From assembly GCF_029717145.1 (NCBI RefSeq), contig NZ_CP099222.1, positions 3,968,001-4,032,000 of the forward strand: DNA of 64,000 nt, written 5' to 3'. Made by a program: the position numbers and the translations under genes. This stretch comes from Citrobacter freundii. Lineage in GTDB: Bacteria > Pseudomonadota > Gammaproteobacteria > Enterobacterales > Enterobacteriaceae. Positions 39,930 through 50,493 of the stretch are shown piece after piece (position 1 is the first letter of the stretch; every line of letters begins with the position of its first letter). Under the pieces are notes generated by a model that was not told where the DNA came from, made no database searches, and was given only the letters and a program-made list of their open reading frames with translations.

Positions 39930-42221
39930 TTGTCTGAATTATTCTCCATCACTCTGTTTCTCGCGTCGGTATTGATTTACGCCTGGAAAGCGGGTCGCAA
40001 CACCTGGTGGTTTGCCGCCACGTTAACGGTGCTGGGGATTTTTATTGTCCTGAATATCACGCTGTATGCCAGCGACTATTTCACCGGCGACGGCATCAAC
40101 GACGCAGTGCTGTACACGTTGACCAACAGTCTGACCGGCGCGGGCCTTGGCAAATATGTTCTGCCCGGCATTGGGATTGCACTGGCGCTGGCCACCGTGT
40201 TTGGCGCGCTGGGTTGGGTGCTTCGCCGCCGTCGCCACCATCCTCATCACGTGGGTTACAGCCTGTTGGCTCTGCTGCTGGCGCTGGCGTCGGTGGATGC
40301 CAGCCCGGCGTTTCATCAGATAACCGAACTGGTGAAATCCCAGTCGCGCGATGGCGACCCGGATTTTGCGGCGTATTACAAAGAGCCGTCAAAAACCATT
40401 CCCAACCCGAAGCTGAACCTGGTATATATCTACGGCGAAAGCCTGGAACGCACCTATTTTAACAATGATGCATTCCCGGATCTGACCCCGGAGCTCGGGG
40501 CATTAAAAAACGAAGGGATGGATTTCAGCAATACTATGCAGCTGCCGGGAACGGATTACACCATCGCCGGCATGGTCGCTTCACAGTGCGGCATTCCGCT
40601 GTTTGCCCCGTTTGAAGGTAACGCCTCGGCATCAGTTTCCAGCTTCTTCCCAAACAATATTTGCCTGGGCGACATCCTGAAGAACTCCGGCTATCAAAAC
40701 GTCTTTGTACAGGGCGCAAATCTGCGCTTTGCCGGGAAAGACGTGTTCCTGAAATCCCATGGTTTTGATCATCTGTACGGCGCAGAAGAGTTAAAAGGCG
40801 TAGTCGCGGACCCGGCCTATCGTAATGACTGGGGCTTTTACGACGATACCGTCCTTAATGAAGCGTGGAAAAAATTCGAAGAGCTTTCACAGTCTGGTCA
40901 ACGTTTTTCACTGTTTACCCTGACGGTCGATACTCATCACCCGGATGGATTTATTTCGCGCACCTGCAACCGCAAACGCTATGACATCGATGGCAAAGCC
41001 AATCAGTCATTTAGCGCAGTCAGCTGTAGTCAGGAAAACATTGCCGCGTTTATTAATAAGATCAAAGCGTCACCGTGGTTTAAAGATACCGTTATTGTAG
41101 TGTCCTCCGATCATCTGGCGATGAACAACACCGCCTGGAAATACCTGAACAAGCAGGATCGCAACAACCTGTTCTTCGTGCTACGCGGCGACAAGCCGCA
41201 GCAGGATACGCTGGCGGTGAAACGCAACACGATGGATAACGGCGCGACCGTCCTGGATATTCTCGGCGGCGATAACTTTATCGGTCTAGGACGCAGTAGC
41301 TTGTCGAGCGAGTCCGTGTCAGAAGTATTCCTGAACATCAAAGAGAAAATGCTGGCCTGGAAGCCCGATATTATTCGCCTGTGGAATTTCCCCAAAGAGA
41401 TGAAAGCATTCACCGTCGACACGGACAAAAGCATGATCGCGTTCTCCGGCAGTCACTTCCGCCTGCCGCTGCTGCTGCGCGTGTCGGAGCAACGCGTTGA
41501 GCCACTGCCGGAAAGTGAATACTCTGCCCCGCTACGCTTCCAGCTGGCGGATTTCGCCCCGCGCGATAACTTTGTCTGGGTAGACCGCTGCTACAAAATG
41601 GCCCAACTGTGGGCACCGGAACTGGCGCTTTCCACCGACTGGTGTGTATCACAAGGGCAACTGGGCGGGCAGCAAATTGTACAACACGTCGATAAAGCCA
41701 AATGGCAAGGTAAAACCGCGTTTAAAGACACGGTGATCGACATGGAGCGCTACAAAGGTAACGTCGATACGCTGAAAATTGTTGATAACGATATTCGCTA
41801 CAAGGCCGACAGCTTCGTCTTTAACGTGGCCGGCGCGCCAGAAGAGGTGAAACAATTTAGCGGGATTTCGCGCCCCGAATCCTGGGGGCGCTGGTCCAAC
41901 GCGCAGCTGAGTGACGAGGTAAAGATCGAATACAACGCCCCGTTACCGAAGAAATTCGATCTGGTGATCACTGCCAAAGCGTTCGGTGACAACGCCAATC
42001 GTCCCATCCCGGTACGCATCGGCAACGAGGAACAAACTTTGGTGTTAAGCCATGACGTCAGCACCACCACGCTGCATTTTGATAACCCAGCAGACGCCGA
42101 CACGCTGGTCATTATCCCACCCGATCCCGTCGCTACCAACGAGGGCAACATTCTGGGCCACTCTCCGCGCAAGCTCGGGATCGGAATGGTTGAAATCAAA
42201 ATCGTGGACCTGCAAGGATAA
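39930..42221 (+). CDS. opgB: Phosphoglycerol transferase I OpgB (MdoB)
   Basis: A 763-residue membrane enzyme that transfers phosphoglycerol from phosphatidylglycerol to osmoregulated periplasmic glucans. Three to four N-terminal helices (1-125) anchor a periplasmic sulfatase-like domain with nucleophile motif [10 protein letters not shown] and the metal ligands VDTHHPDG and SSDHLAM. It begins with TTG, as does the E. coli gene. The C-terminal 250 residues form an extra domain. Confidence 0.97.
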   Translation: MSELFSITLFLASVLIYAWKAGRNTWWFAATLTVLGIFIVLNITLYASDYFTGDGINDAVLYTLTNSLTGAGLGKYVLPGIGIALALATVFGALGWVLRRRRHHPHHVGYSLLALLLALASVDASPAFHQITELVKSQSRDGDPDFAAYYKEPSKTIPNPKLNLVYIYGESLERTYFNNDAFPDLTPELGALKNEGMDFSNTMQLPGTDYTIAGMVASQCGIPLFAPFEGNASASVSSFFPNNICLGDILKNSGYQNVFVQGANLRFAGKDVFLKSHGFDHLYGAEELKGVVADPAYRNDWGFYDDTVLNEAWKKFEELSQSGQRFSLFTLTVDTHHPDGFISRTCNRKRYDIDGKANQSFSAVSCSQENIAAFINKIKASPWFKDTVIVVSSDHLAMNNTAWKYLNKQDRNNLFFVLRGDKPQQDTLAVKRNTMDNGATVLDILGGDNFIGLGRSSLSSESVSEVFLNIKEKMLAWKPDIIRLWNFPKEMKAFTVDTDKSMIAFSGSHFRLPLLLRVSEQRVEPLPESEYSAPLRFQLADFAPRDNFVWVDRCYKMAQLWAPELALSTDWCVSQGQLGGQQIVQHVDKAKWQGKTAFKDTVIDMERYKGNVDTLKIVDNDIRYKADSFVFNVAGAPEEVKQFSGISRPESWGRWSNAQLSDEVKIEYNAPLPKKFDLVITAKAFGDNANRPIPVRIGNEEQTLVLSHDVSTTTLHFDNPADADTLVIIPPDPVATNEGNILGHSPRKLGIGMVEIKIVDLQG

Positions 42222-42254
42222 AAAAAACAGCGCCCAACACACCTCCGGGCGCTG
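42221..42254 (-). terminator. Terminator behind lgoD
   Basis: A CAGCGCCC / GGGCGCTG stem (8 bp, 11-base loop) is followed by seven T on the - strand. It sits between the convergent lgoD and opgB; on the + strand no T-run follows, so it mainly ends lgoD transcription. Confidence 0.8.
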
Positions 42255-42267
42255 CATGGCAACCTTA

Positions 42268-43290
42268 TCAGAAGGTGATCACGCCCTTAATCAGTTCACG
42301 GTTGTTGATCACATCCCGCTCGTAGATCTCTGCAAGCGTGGCAAACGCGTAACGGTGAGTCAGCATCATGTCCGCCGTCAGATTACCTTCCGACATCAGG
42401 CGACCGACTTTGGCAAAGTCTTCCGGCGTGGCGTTGCGACTGCCCATCATGGTGGTTTCTTTCTTGTGGAATTCTGGGTCAGAAAACTGCAAATCACCTT
42501 TGAACAGCCCAACAAACACAATGCTGCCGCCGTGACGAATCAAATTCACCGTGTTGTTCATTGCATGCTGATTCCCCGTCGCATCAATCACTTTTTGCGC
42601 CAGAGAACCGTCAAACTGCGCGCGTAGCTGCGCGTCAAAATCCTCAGCAGAGGGATCGATAACCGGTAATCCTAAGCGGGAGACTACATGCTCCCGCCTG
42701 GCAGGGCTGGTGTCCGCCACCACCACCTGCGCGCCATCGGCTTTGGCAATCGCCGCTGCGCCAAGACCAATCGGCCCCGCTCCCACCACCAGCACCTGCT
42801 CGCCAGGCACCACGGCAGCCCGACGCACAGCATGCGCACTGATGGCATACGGTTCGATCAGCGCCGCCGCCTGCGGATCAATGCCCTGCGCATCCAGCAA
42901 GTTGGTCTCCGGCACGGACAGGTATTCGCTGAAGCCCCCATCCTGATGCACGCCAATCACCGAAATCTTCTCGCAGCAGTTGGTGCGCCCGCTCTGGCAC
43001 GCCGGGCACTGTTGGCACGCAACGTAAGGAATAACCGCAACCTGCTGGCCTATTTCCAGATTTTGTATATTCCGCCCCAGACTGACAACTTCCCCACATA
43101 TTTCATGGCCTAATACGCGTGGATAGCTGAAAAAAGGTTGATTGCCACCCCATGCATGAATATCGGTCCCACAAATCCCGACAGACTTTATTTTTATTAA
43201 TGCTTCGCCATTACCCGGAATAGGTATATCACGTTCTTTCCAGACTAATTTTTTGGGTTCCTGGCAAATCAGTGTATTCATCGTAGACAT
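42268..43290 (-). CDS. lgoD: L-galactonate-5-dehydrogenase LgoD
   Basis: A 340-residue zinc-dependent medium-chain alcohol dehydrogenase: catalytic zinc motif GICGTDIHAWG/GHE, structural zinc cysteines CQQCPACQSGRTNCC, and Rossmann motif GAGPIGLGAA. It oxidises L-galactonate to D-tagaturonate in E. coli. I chose the start at MSTMNTLI; an upstream in-frame extension of 31 residues looks like a fake signal sequence. It is divergent from the regulator lgoR. Confidence 0.96.
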   Translation of the reverse strand: MSTMNTLICQEPKKLVWKERDIPIPGNGEALIKIKSVGICGTDIHAWGGNQPFFSYPRVLGHEICGEVVSLGRNIQNLEIGQQVAVIPYVACQQCPACQSGRTNCCEKISVIGVHQDGGFSEYLSVPETNLLDAQGIDPQAAALIEPYAISAHAVRRAAVVPGEQVLVVGAGPIGLGAAAIAKADGAQVVVADTSPARREHVVSRLGLPVIDPSAEDFDAQLRAQFDGSLAQKVIDATGNQHAMNNTVNLIRHGGSIVFVGLFKGDLQFSDPEFHKKETTMMGSRNATPEDFAKVGRLMSEGNLTADMMLTHRYAFATLAEIYERDVINNRELIKGVITF

Positions 43291-43427
43291 GATTCTGCTC
43301 TCCTGTTTTTTTGTTGCCTCAGATATCGATGAAAATAAAAATACTGGCGCAAGCAGAAACATAATCTGTGAAACCCAACGCATAAAAATGTTTTAAATCG
43401 GGTTTTAATAGGTAAAAAGGAGACGCC

Positions 43428-44342
43428 ATGAGCCGTTCACAGAATCTACGCCACAATGTGATTAACCAGATAATTGATGATATGGCGCGGGGTCATATTC
43501 CTTCCCCACTTCCTTCGCAAAGCGCGCTGGCAGAGATGTACAACATCAGCCGCACCACCGTGCGCCATATGCTGGGCCATTTAGCTGAATGCGGTGTGCT
43601 GACTCAGGTGGGTAGCCACTACGTAATCGTACGCAAACCGGATCATGACGACGGTTTTGATTGCACTACGGCCTCCATGGCTGAGCAAAATCGTATTTTT
43701 GAACAGGCCTTTTTCACTATGATTAACCAGCGCCAGTTGCGCGCAGGCGAAACGTTCTCCGAGCTGCAGCTTGCCAGAGCAGCGGGCGTCAGCCCGGTCG
43801 TTGTGCGGGAATACCTTTTAAAATTCGAACGTTACAACCTGATTAAAAACGAAAAACGCGGTCAGTGGAGCATGAAGCAGTTCGACCAAGCCTATGCCGA
43901 ACAACTGTTCGAACTGCGCGAAATGCTGGAAACGCATTCTTTGCAACATTTCCTGAATCTGCCCGACAACGACCCGCGCTGGCTACAGGCCAAAACGCTG
44001 CTCGAGCGCCACCGGATGCTGCGCGACAGCATTGGCAGTAGCTTTCGTATGTTCTCGCAGTTAGACCGCGAGTTCCACGCCCTGCTGCTTTCCGCTGCTG
44101 ATAATATCTTTTTCAATCAGTCACTTGAGATAATTTCTGTGATTTTCCACTTCCACTATCAGTGGGACGAAAGCGACCTCAAGCAGCGCAACATCATTGC
44201 CATCGATGAGCATATGACCATTCTCAGCGCGCTGATCTGCCGCAGCGACCTGGATGCCACCCTGGCACTCTGTAACCATTTGAATTCAGCCAAACAATCG
44301 ATGATTCGCTCTATCAATCAAACCAGTGACAGCACCCATTAA
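43428..44342 (+). CDS. lgoR: GntR-family regulator LgoR (YjjM)
   Basis: A 304-residue protein. An N-terminal winged-helix of the GntR type (PSQSALAEMYNISRTTVRHML) is followed by a second, FadR-like helical segment and FCD ligand domain (about 160-290). It regulates L-galactonate use. The 137-bp gap to divergent lgoD must hold the operators, which I could not identify. Confidence 0.94.
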   Translation: MSRSQNLRHNVINQIIDDMARGHIPSPLPSQSALAEMYNISRTTVRHMLGHLAECGVLTQVGSHYVIVRKPDHDDGFDCTTASMAEQNRIFEQAFFTMINQRQLRAGETFSELQLARAAGVSPVVVREYLLKFERYNLIKNEKRGQWSMKQFDQAYAEQLFELREMLETHSLQHFLNLPDNDPRWLQAKTLLERHRMLRDSIGSSFRMFSQLDREFHALLLSAADNIFFNQSLEIISVIFHFHYQWDESDLKQRNIIAIDEHMTILSALICRSDLDATLALCNHLNSAKQSMIRSINQTSDSTH

Positions 44343-44555
44343 GAACGGATAAAAAACAGCAAACCACTACCGGGAGCACGATTTTATAAAAATAAAAACG
44401 CCAGAAAAAACCTCTTGCCTATGCTCACGCTAAGTCGACTGCATTAAAAAAATTTCGTGAGCGGTGATGAATAACGTGATTTATCACTGGTATTTTTCAA
44501 TACAGCACGGTCTGGCACCGTGTAAAAATAAATTATTGAGGTTCAGGAGTCCGGC

Positions 44556-45917
44556 GTGGAAAAAAATAATATTACCCTCGACCCGAGTTCTTCGTTTGGC
44601 ACCTCGTCATCTGCGGATATTAATGTCCCGCCAGACGGCATGGTGCAACGCAGCAGTCGAATAAAACGTATTCAGACCACAGCAATGATTTTATTATTTT
44701 TTGCGGCGGTCATTAATTATCTCGACCGCAGTTCACTGTCAGTAGCTAACCTGACAATTCGTGAAGAACTGGGACTCAGCGCAACCGAAATCGGCATCCT
44801 GCTGTCCGTGTTCTCTCTCGCTTACGGTATTGCGCAACTGCCCTGCGGTCCGCTGCTGGATCGCAAAGGCCCGCGCATTATGCTGGGGCTTGGCATGTTC
44901 TTCTGGTCGCTGTTTCAGGCGATGTCCGGCATGGTACATACCTTCACTCAGTTTGTGCTGGTACGTATCGGGATGGGGATTGGTGAAGCGCCAATGAACC
45001 CGTGCGGCGTGAAGGTGATCAACGACTGGTTTAACATTAAAGAGCGCGGCCGCCCAATGGGGTTATTCAACGCTGCCTCAACGATTGGTGTCGCCATTAG
45101 CCCACCGATTCTGGCCGCGATGATGCTGGTGATGGGCTGGCGCTGGATGTTTATCACTATCGGCGTACTGGGTATTTTCCTCGCCATCGGCTGGTACATG
45201 CTGTATCGCAACCGCGAGCAGATTGAACTGAGCGCCACCGAACAAGCGTACCTGAACGCCGGTAGCGTCAATGCCCGCCGCGATCCGCTGAGCTTTGCCG
45301 AATGGCGCAGCCTGTTCCGTAACCGTACCATGTGGGGCATGATGCTGGGCTTTAGCGGCATCAACTACACGGCATGGTTGTATCTGGCCTGGCTGCCGGG
45401 TTACCTGCAAACGTCCTATAACCTGGATTTAAAAAGTACCGGGCTCATGGCCGCGATCCCGTTCCTGTTTGGCGCAGCTGGCATGCTGATTAACGGTTTT
45501 GTCACCGACTGGCTGGTGAAAGGCGGCATGGCGCCGATTAAGAGTCGTAAGATTTGTATCATTGCCGGGATGTTCTGCTCTGCTGCATTCACCTTCGTGG
45601 TACCGCAGGCGACAACCTCAATGGCCGCCGTGTTACTGATTGGGATGGCGCTGTTCTGCATCCACTTCGCCGGCACGTCCTGCTGGGGTTTGATCCACGT
45701 CGCAGTGGCTTCCCGTATGACCGCGTCCGTGGGCAGTATTCAGAACTTTGCCAGCTTTATCTGTGCGTCGTTCGCACCGATTGTCACCGGATTTATCGTG
45801 GATACCACTAACTCTTTCCGTCTGGCGCTGATTATCTGTGGTTGCGTGACGATGGTAGGGGCGTTCGCTTATATCTTCCTGGTTCGCCAGCCGATTAGCG
45901 ACCCGCGTCAGGAGTAA
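44556..45917 (+). CDS. lgoT: L-galactonate transporter LgoT (MFS)
   Basis: A 453-residue major-facilitator protein of the anion:cation symporter type with 12 helices and the MFS motif PCGPLLDRKGPR. It imports L-galactonate in E. coli. A GTG start is preceded by AGGAG. It follows lgoR after a 213-bp gap, so it probably has its own promoter. Confidence 0.96.
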   Translation: MEKNNITLDPSSSFGTSSSADINVPPDGMVQRSSRIKRIQTTAMILLFFAAVINYLDRSSLSVANLTIREELGLSATEIGILLSVFSLAYGIAQLPCGPLLDRKGPRIMLGLGMFFWSLFQAMSGMVHTFTQFVLVRIGMGIGEAPMNPCGVKVINDWFNIKERGRPMGLFNAASTIGVAISPPILAAMMLVMGWRWMFITIGVLGIFLAIGWYMLYRNREQIELSATEQAYLNAGSVNARRDPLSFAEWRSLFRNRTMWGMMLGFSGINYTAWLYLAWLPGYLQTSYNLDLKSTGLMAAIPFLFGAAGMLINGFVTDWLVKGGMAPIKSRKICIIAGMFCSAAFTFVVPQATTSMAAVLLIGMALFCIHFAGTSCWGLIHVAVASRMTASVGSIQNFASFICASFAPIVTGFIVDTTNSFRLALIICGCVTMVGAFAYIFLVRQPISDPRQE

Positions 45918-45921
45918 TGAC

Positions 45922-45948
45922 GTGTAGCCCGATAGCATCGGGCTACAC
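45922..45948. other. Perfect 11-bp hairpin behind lgoT
   Basis: GTGTAGCCCGA and its exact complement are separated by TAGCA just after the lgoT stop. No T-run follows on either side, so it looks like an mRNA 3' stabiliser or part of the BIME that begins 13 bp on. Confidence 0.6.
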
Positions 45949-45961
45949 ATACCTTCCCGGT

Positions 45962-45991
45962 AAGCCGGATGAGCAATAGCGCCATCCGGCA
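45962..45991. repeat. REP palindrome between lgoT and tsr
   Basis: A single REP unit (AAGCCGGATG...GCCATCCGGC) lies between the convergent ends of lgoT and tsr. Confidence 0.8.
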
Positions 45992-45999
45992 TTACAGGC

Positions 46000-47664
46000 T
46001 TAGAACGTTTCCCAGTTCTCACCCGCATCCGTCGCCACGGCTTTACGCGTCTGAGTGGTTGTCGATGCCGGTTTTGCGGCAGCAACATCACGCGGACGCT
46101 TTTGATCGTGCTGAATACGGAACACAGCAACGGCCTGGGTCAAACGGCTGGCTTGTTCTTCCAGCGCCGCCGCGGCGGCAGCGGACTCTTCCACCAGCGA
46201 GGCGTTCTGTTGGGTTACACGATCCATCTCGGCAACGGCCAGACCGACCTGATCGATACCGCGGCTCTGCTCGTCAGATGCTGAGGCGATTTCCCCCATG
46301 ATATCGGTCACGCGGGTCACCGCATTGACGATCTCATCCATGGTTTCACCGGCGCTTTCAACCAACGTTGAACCGACATCCACGCGGCTGACCGAGTCTT
46401 CAATCAGGCTCTTGATCTCGCGCGCGGCCTGCGCACTGCGCTGGGCCAGGTTACGTACTTCACCGGCGACCACCGCAAATCCACGGCCCTGCTCACCTGC
46501 GCGTGCCGCTTCTACTGCGGCGTTCAACGCCAGAATGTTAGTCTGGAAGGCAATGCCGTCGATCACGCTAATAATGTCGGCAATTTTCTGTGAACTGGAG
46601 GCAATGTCACGCATGGTTTGCACCACATTGTCCACCACTTTGCCGCCTTTCTGCGCCGTTTCGGAGGCACTCAGCGCCAGATGGCTGGCCTGACGGGCGT
46701 TTTCGGCGTTCTGCTTCACGGTTGCCGTCAACTCTTCCATGCTGGCCGCGGTTTCTTCCAGCGAAGCCGCCTGCTGCTCAGTACGTGACGAGAGATCGTT
46801 ATTGCCCATCGCAATCTCGCTGGCACCGCTGTAAATGGCGTTAGCACCGTTACGCACATCACCCACGGTGCTCATCAACTCACTCTGCATGTGGCGCAGG
46901 CTCTCGGCCAGTTGCCCAATCTCGTTGGAGCCTTCCACGTCGATGCGCTTCACCAAGTCACCGCTGGCAATATGACGAATGCTGTCAATCAGGCGGTTCA
47001 TCGGGGCGATCAGCGAGAACTTAATGCCAAACCAGACGGCGATAATGGCCGCCAGCACGGTAATCAGCACGCAAGCCAGCACCCACATCGCCTGGCTGTA
47101 AGAGCTGTTGTTATCTTCAACCGCAATGTCATACAGACGATCGTTCTGCTGCATGTAGTTCATATACTGCTTCTCAAAGCCATCCTGATAGCTTTGTGTC
47201 GGCTGATCAAAGAACGCATTGATCTTGCCGTCGCCCAGCAACTGGATCAGCTCTGCCAGCGCACCGTGGTAGATGTCATAGGTACGATTGATCTCCTGGA
47301 ACGCGGCTTCGCTTTGACGCGGATCGCGCGGCAGCGATTCATAGGTTGCCCAGTTTTTCTCGGTCATTTTCAGCGCAGTGCTCGCCACCTGCATCAGCTC
47401 CGCCACGGTGGCGCCGCTGCCGATATTGCTCTGATCCATCATGTAGCGGATCCCTGCCCTGTTCAGGGTATTTCGCGTTTGCAGCAGTTCAACCCAGGTC
47501 GCATTCAGCGCAGACTGCTGCTGGCGAATGGTTTGCAGAACGGTAAAGTTCTCCTTGTCATTCTTCAGTGAATTAAAGAACAACCCGCCCGAGGCCAGTT
47601 GTAAAAGGCCAAACAGCGCCAATACCAGCAGTAAGCTGGTAACAATCTTCATTCGTTTTAACAT
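46000..47664 (-). CDS. tsr: Serine chemoreceptor Tsr
   Basis: A 554-residue methyl-accepting chemotaxis protein: two membrane helices (about 8-28 and 190-212) around the four-helix periplasmic serine domain (with the [13 protein letters not shown] face), a HAMP domain, methylation helices and the signalling tip ([22 protein letters not shown]). The C-terminal NWETF pentapeptide that tethers CheR and CheB is present, so it is a high-abundance receptor. A sigma-28 promoter precedes it. Confidence 0.97.
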   Translation of the reverse strand: MLKRMKIVTSLLLVLALFGLLQLASGGLFFNSLKNDKENFTVLQTIRQQQSALNATWVELLQTRNTLNRAGIRYMMDQSNIGSGATVAELMQVASTALKMTEKNWATYESLPRDPRQSEAAFQEINRTYDIYHGALAELIQLLGDGKINAFFDQPTQSYQDGFEKQYMNYMQQNDRLYDIAVEDNNSSYSQAMWVLACVLITVLAAIIAVWFGIKFSLIAPMNRLIDSIRHIASGDLVKRIDVEGSNEIGQLAESLRHMQSELMSTVGDVRNGANAIYSGASEIAMGNNDLSSRTEQQAASLEETAASMEELTATVKQNAENARQASHLALSASETAQKGGKVVDNVVQTMRDIASSSQKIADIISVIDGIAFQTNILALNAAVEAARAGEQGRGFAVVAGEVRNLAQRSAQAAREIKSLIEDSVSRVDVGSTLVESAGETMDEIVNAVTRVTDIMGEIASASDEQSRGIDQVGLAVAEMDRVTQQNASLVEESAAAAAALEEQASRLTQAVAVFRIQHDQKRPRDVAAAKPASTTTQTRKAVATDAGENWETF

Positions 47665-47695
47665 GTTTTCTCTTTCCGCTAGACAGATGTCAGAA

Positions 47696-47722
47696 TTTTC
47701 GGCCTGAAAAGAGAAAACTTTA
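47696..47722 (-). promoter_or_regulatory. Sigma-28 (FliA) promoter of tsr
   Basis: On the - strand TAAAGTTT, an 11-bp spacer and GCCGAAAA match the flagellar class 3 consensus TAAAGTTT-N11-GCCGATAA with one -10 mismatch. It lies 32 bp before the tsr ATG. Confidence 0.88.
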
Positions 47723-47802
47723 CGGAATTCGTGCTTCCTGAATCGATCGCAGCATCGACGAATCGTCGATACCGCCTTCCGTAAGGGCTCTAAAGGAGTT
47801 TT

Positions 47803-47874
47803 TTAGTGATCTCAATCACATAATCATCCCCGTTTACCGCTCCCCGGAACCGCTCGCTGACACTTGGGACCGCT
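47803..47874 (+). promoter_or_regulatory. btsT control region: CRP-like site and BtsR-type repeats
   Basis: A CRP-like palindrome (TAGTGATCTCAATCACAT, 47804-47821) is followed by three ACCGCT hexamers at 47836, 47849 and 47869. The BtsR (YehT) target is reported as two ACC[G/A]CT units separated by 13 bp; here the gaps are 7 and 14 bp. The region lies 155-225 bp upstream of the btsT ATG. Confidence 0.6.
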
Positions 47875-48028
47875 TAAGCTGACATATAACCACTCACATA
47901 TTTACCTTACTTTACGCGCGTAATTCTCTGGCAAGATCCTCCCAACATAGCAGTCAACTTATCTCCTCAAACACACACTCAAACTCACGCGGCTTCGGCC
48001 AATTATTAATTAGATACCAGGTTTTACT

Positions 48029-50179
48029 ATGGATACGAAAAAGTTATTCAAGCACATACCCTGGGTGATTCTCGGAATCATCGGTGCATTTTGCCTCTCG
48101 GTAGTGGCATTACGTCGGGGTGAACACATCAGCGCCCTGTGGATCGTGGTCGCCTCTGTCTCTGTTTATCTGGTGGCCTATCGTTACTACAGTCTGTACA
48201 TCGCCCAGAAAGTGATGAAACTTGACCCCACGCGTGCCACGCCAGCGGTCATCAACAACGACGGTCTGAACTACGTCCCAACCAACCGTAACGTCCTGTT
48301 CGGTCACCACTTTGCTGCTATCGCCGGGGCAGGTCCGCTGGTTGGACCGGTACTGGCCGCGCAAATGGGCTACCTGCCTGGTACGCTGTGGCTGCTGGCG
48401 GGCGTAGTGCTGGCCGGTGCAGTGCAGGACTTCATGGTGCTGTTTATCTCTTCTCGCCGTAACGGCGCGTCTCTCGGTGAGATGATCAAAGAAGAGATGG
48501 GCCCGGTACCGGGAACCATCGCGCTGTTCGGCTGCTTCTTAATCATGATCATCATCCTGGCAGTGCTGGCGCTGATCGTGGTGAAAGCGCTGGCGGAAAG
48601 CCCGTGGGGTGTGTTCACCGTCTGCTCAACCGTACCGATCGCGCTGTTCATGGGGATCTACATGCGCTTCCTGCGCCCGGGACGTGTGGGCGAAGTGTCG
48701 GTGATTGGTATTGTTCTGTTGGTTGCCTCCATTTACTTCGGCGGCGTGATTGCCCACGACCCGTACTGGGGCCCGGCACTGACCTTTAAAGACACCACCA
48801 TTACCTTTACGCTTATCGGCTACGCATTTATCTCTGCGCTGCTGCCGGTATGGCTGATCCTCGCCCCGCGCGACTATCTGGCCACCTTCCTGAAAATCGG
48901 CGTTATCGTTGGTCTGGCTGTCGGTATCGTTATCCTTAACCCAGAGCTGAAAATGCCGGCGATGACCCAGTACGTTGACGGTACCGGTCCGCTGTGGAAA
49001 GGGGCACTGTTCCCGTTCCTGTTCATCACCATCGCCTGTGGCGCGGTGTCTGGCTTCCACGCGCTGATCGCCTCCGGTACCACACCGAAGCTGCTGGCCT
49101 GTGAAACCGATGCGCGTTTCATTGGTTATGGCGCAATGCTGATGGAATCCTTCGTCGCAATTATGGCGCTGGTTGCCGCCTCCATCATCGAACCGGGTCT
49201 GTACTTCGCGATGAACACCCCGCCTGCGGGCCTTGGCATCACCATGCCAAACCTGCATGAAATGGGTGGCGAGAACGCGCCGCTGATTATGGCGCAGCTG
49301 AAAGACGTGACCGCGCAGGCAGCGGCAACCGTCAGCTCCTGGGGCTTCGTGATTTCGCCTGAGCAGATCCTGCAAACCGCGAAAGACATTGGTGAACCGT
49401 CCGTTCTGAACCGCGCCGGTGGCGCACCGACGCTGGCTGTCGGTATCGCTCACGTGTTCCACAAAGTGCTGCCGATGGCTGACATGGGCTTCTGGTACCA
49501 CTTCGGTATTCTGTTTGAAGCGCTGTTCATCCTGACCGCACTGGATGCAGGTACCCGTTCTGGCCGCTTTATGCTGCAAGATTTGCTGGGTAACTTCGTC
49601 CCGTTCCTGAAGAAAACCGACTCCCTGGTTGCCGGTGTTGTGGGTACTGCGGGCTGCGTAGGCCTGTGGGGCTACCTGCTGTATCAAGGCGTGGTTGACC
49701 CGCTGGGCGGCGTGAAGAGCCTGTGGCCGCTGTTCGGTATCTCTAACCAGATGCTGGCCGCCGTGGCGCTGGTTCTCGGCACCGTGGTACTGGTTAAAAT
49801 GCAGCGCACCAAATACATCTGGGTCACCGTGGTTCCGGCCGTATGGCTGCTGATCTGCACCACCTGGGCGCTGGGTCTGAAACTGTTCAGCACCAACCCG
49901 CAGATGGAAGGCTTCTTCTTCATGGCAAGTCAGTACAAAGAGAAGATTGCTAACGGCGGTGAACTGACCGCACAGCAGATTGCCAACATGAACCATATCG
50001 TCATCAACAACTACACCAACGCAGGCCTGAGTATTCTGTTCCTGGTGGTGGTGTACAGCATCATTTTCTACGGGTTCCGTACCTGGCAGAAAGCCCGCGC
50101 CATCAACGGCCGCTCTGATAAAGAGACGCCGTATGTACCGGTGCCGGAAGGCGGCGTGAAGACCTCTTCACACCACTAA
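48029..50179 (+). CDS. btsT: Pyruvate:proton symporter BtsT (CstA family)
   Basis: A 716-residue CstA-family transporter with about 18 hydrophobic helices, identical in length to E. coli YjiY/BtsT. It takes up pyruvate with high affinity and is induced by the BtsS/BtsR system. The conserved GHHFAAIAGAGPLVGPVLAAQ segment marks the CstA domain. yjiX and yjiA follow on the same strand. Confidence 0.97.
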   Translation: MDTKKLFKHIPWVILGIIGAFCLSVVALRRGEHISALWIVVASVSVYLVAYRYYSLYIAQKVMKLDPTRATPAVINNDGLNYVPTNRNVLFGHHFAAIAGAGPLVGPVLAAQMGYLPGTLWLLAGVVLAGAVQDFMVLFISSRRNGASLGEMIKEEMGPVPGTIALFGCFLIMIIILAVLALIVVKALAESPWGVFTVCSTVPIALFMGIYMRFLRPGRVGEVSVIGIVLLVASIYFGGVIAHDPYWGPALTFKDTTITFTLIGYAFISALLPVWLILAPRDYLATFLKIGVIVGLAVGIVILNPELKMPAMTQYVDGTGPLWKGALFPFLFITIACGAVSGFHALIASGTTPKLLACETDARFIGYGAMLMESFVAIMALVAASIIEPGLYFAMNTPPAGLGITMPNLHEMGGENAPLIMAQLKDVTAQAAATVSSWGFVISPEQILQTAKDIGEPSVLNRAGGAPTLAVGIAHVFHKVLPMADMGFWYHFGILFEALFILTALDAGTRSGRFMLQDLLGNFVPFLKKTDSLVAGVVGTAGCVGLWGYLLYQGVVDPLGGVKSLWPLFGISNQMLAAVALVLGTVVLVKMQRTKYIWVTVVPAVWLLICTTWALGLKLFSTNPQMEGFFFMASQYKEKIANGGELTAQQIANMNHIVINNYTNAGLSILFLVVVYSIIFYGFRTWQKARAINGRSDKETPYVPVPEGGVKTSSHH

Positions 50180-50184
50180 CCTGA

Positions 50185-50262
50185 TGCCGGGAGGCGCGCA
50201 GCGATCCCGGCCTACAGAATGCAGTTAACGTAGGCCGGATAAGGCGCAAGCCGCCATCCGGC
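50185..50262. repeat. BIME between btsT and yjiX
   Basis: Two REP palindromes (TGCCGGGAGGCG...CCCGGCCTAC and GTAGGCCGGATAAG...CCGCCATCCGGC) lie inside the btsT-yjiX-yjiA unit. They may separate btsT mRNA stability from that of the downstream genes. Confidence 0.85.
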
Positions 50263-50286
50263 TTTATTCATTAACAGGACGGCAGA

Positions 50287-50481
50287 ATGTTTGGTACTTT
50301 AGGTCAGGCAAAAAAGTATCTCGGTCAGGCGGCAAAAATGCTGATTGGTATTCCGGACTACGACAACTACGTCGAGCATATGAAGACCAACCATCCCGAT
50401 AAGCCGTACATGACCTACGAAGAATTCTTCCGCGAGCGCCAGGAAGCCCGCTACGGTAGCGGCGGAAGCAGTTGCTGTTAG
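50287..50481 (+). CDS. yjiX: YbdD/YjiX family small protein
   Basis: A 64-residue soluble protein with the family core [13 protein letters not shown] and a C-terminal Cys-Cys (SSCC). Members are linked to CstA-type transporters (YbdD with CstA, YjiX with BtsT) and are thought to be needed for their function. It is 12 bp upstream of yjiA. Confidence 0.94.
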   Translation: MFGTLGQAKKYLGQAAKMLIGIPDYDNYVEHMKTNHPDKPYMTYEEFFRERQEARYGSGGSSCC

Positions 50482-50493
50482 AAGGAGAAATGA

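Larger units (their letters stand above)
47665..48028. other. tsr-btsT divergent intergenic region
   Basis: A 364-bp gap. It contains the tsr sigma-28 promoter and the btsT CRP/BtsR region, described separately. The last 130 bp before btsT form a long leader with no visible reading frame or structured RNA. Confidence 0.6.

Noticed and set aside
43291-43383. A 31-residue signal-like extension of LgoD
   Set aside because: LgoD is a cytoplasmic NAD enzyme; the hydrophobic stretch comes from the divergent promoter DNA and the internal ATG matches the E. coli start.
48626-49996. A 456-codon open frame on the - strand opposite btsT
   Set aside because: It is rich in His/Gln/Arg, has no hydrophobic core or domain, and mirrors the biased codons of btsT.
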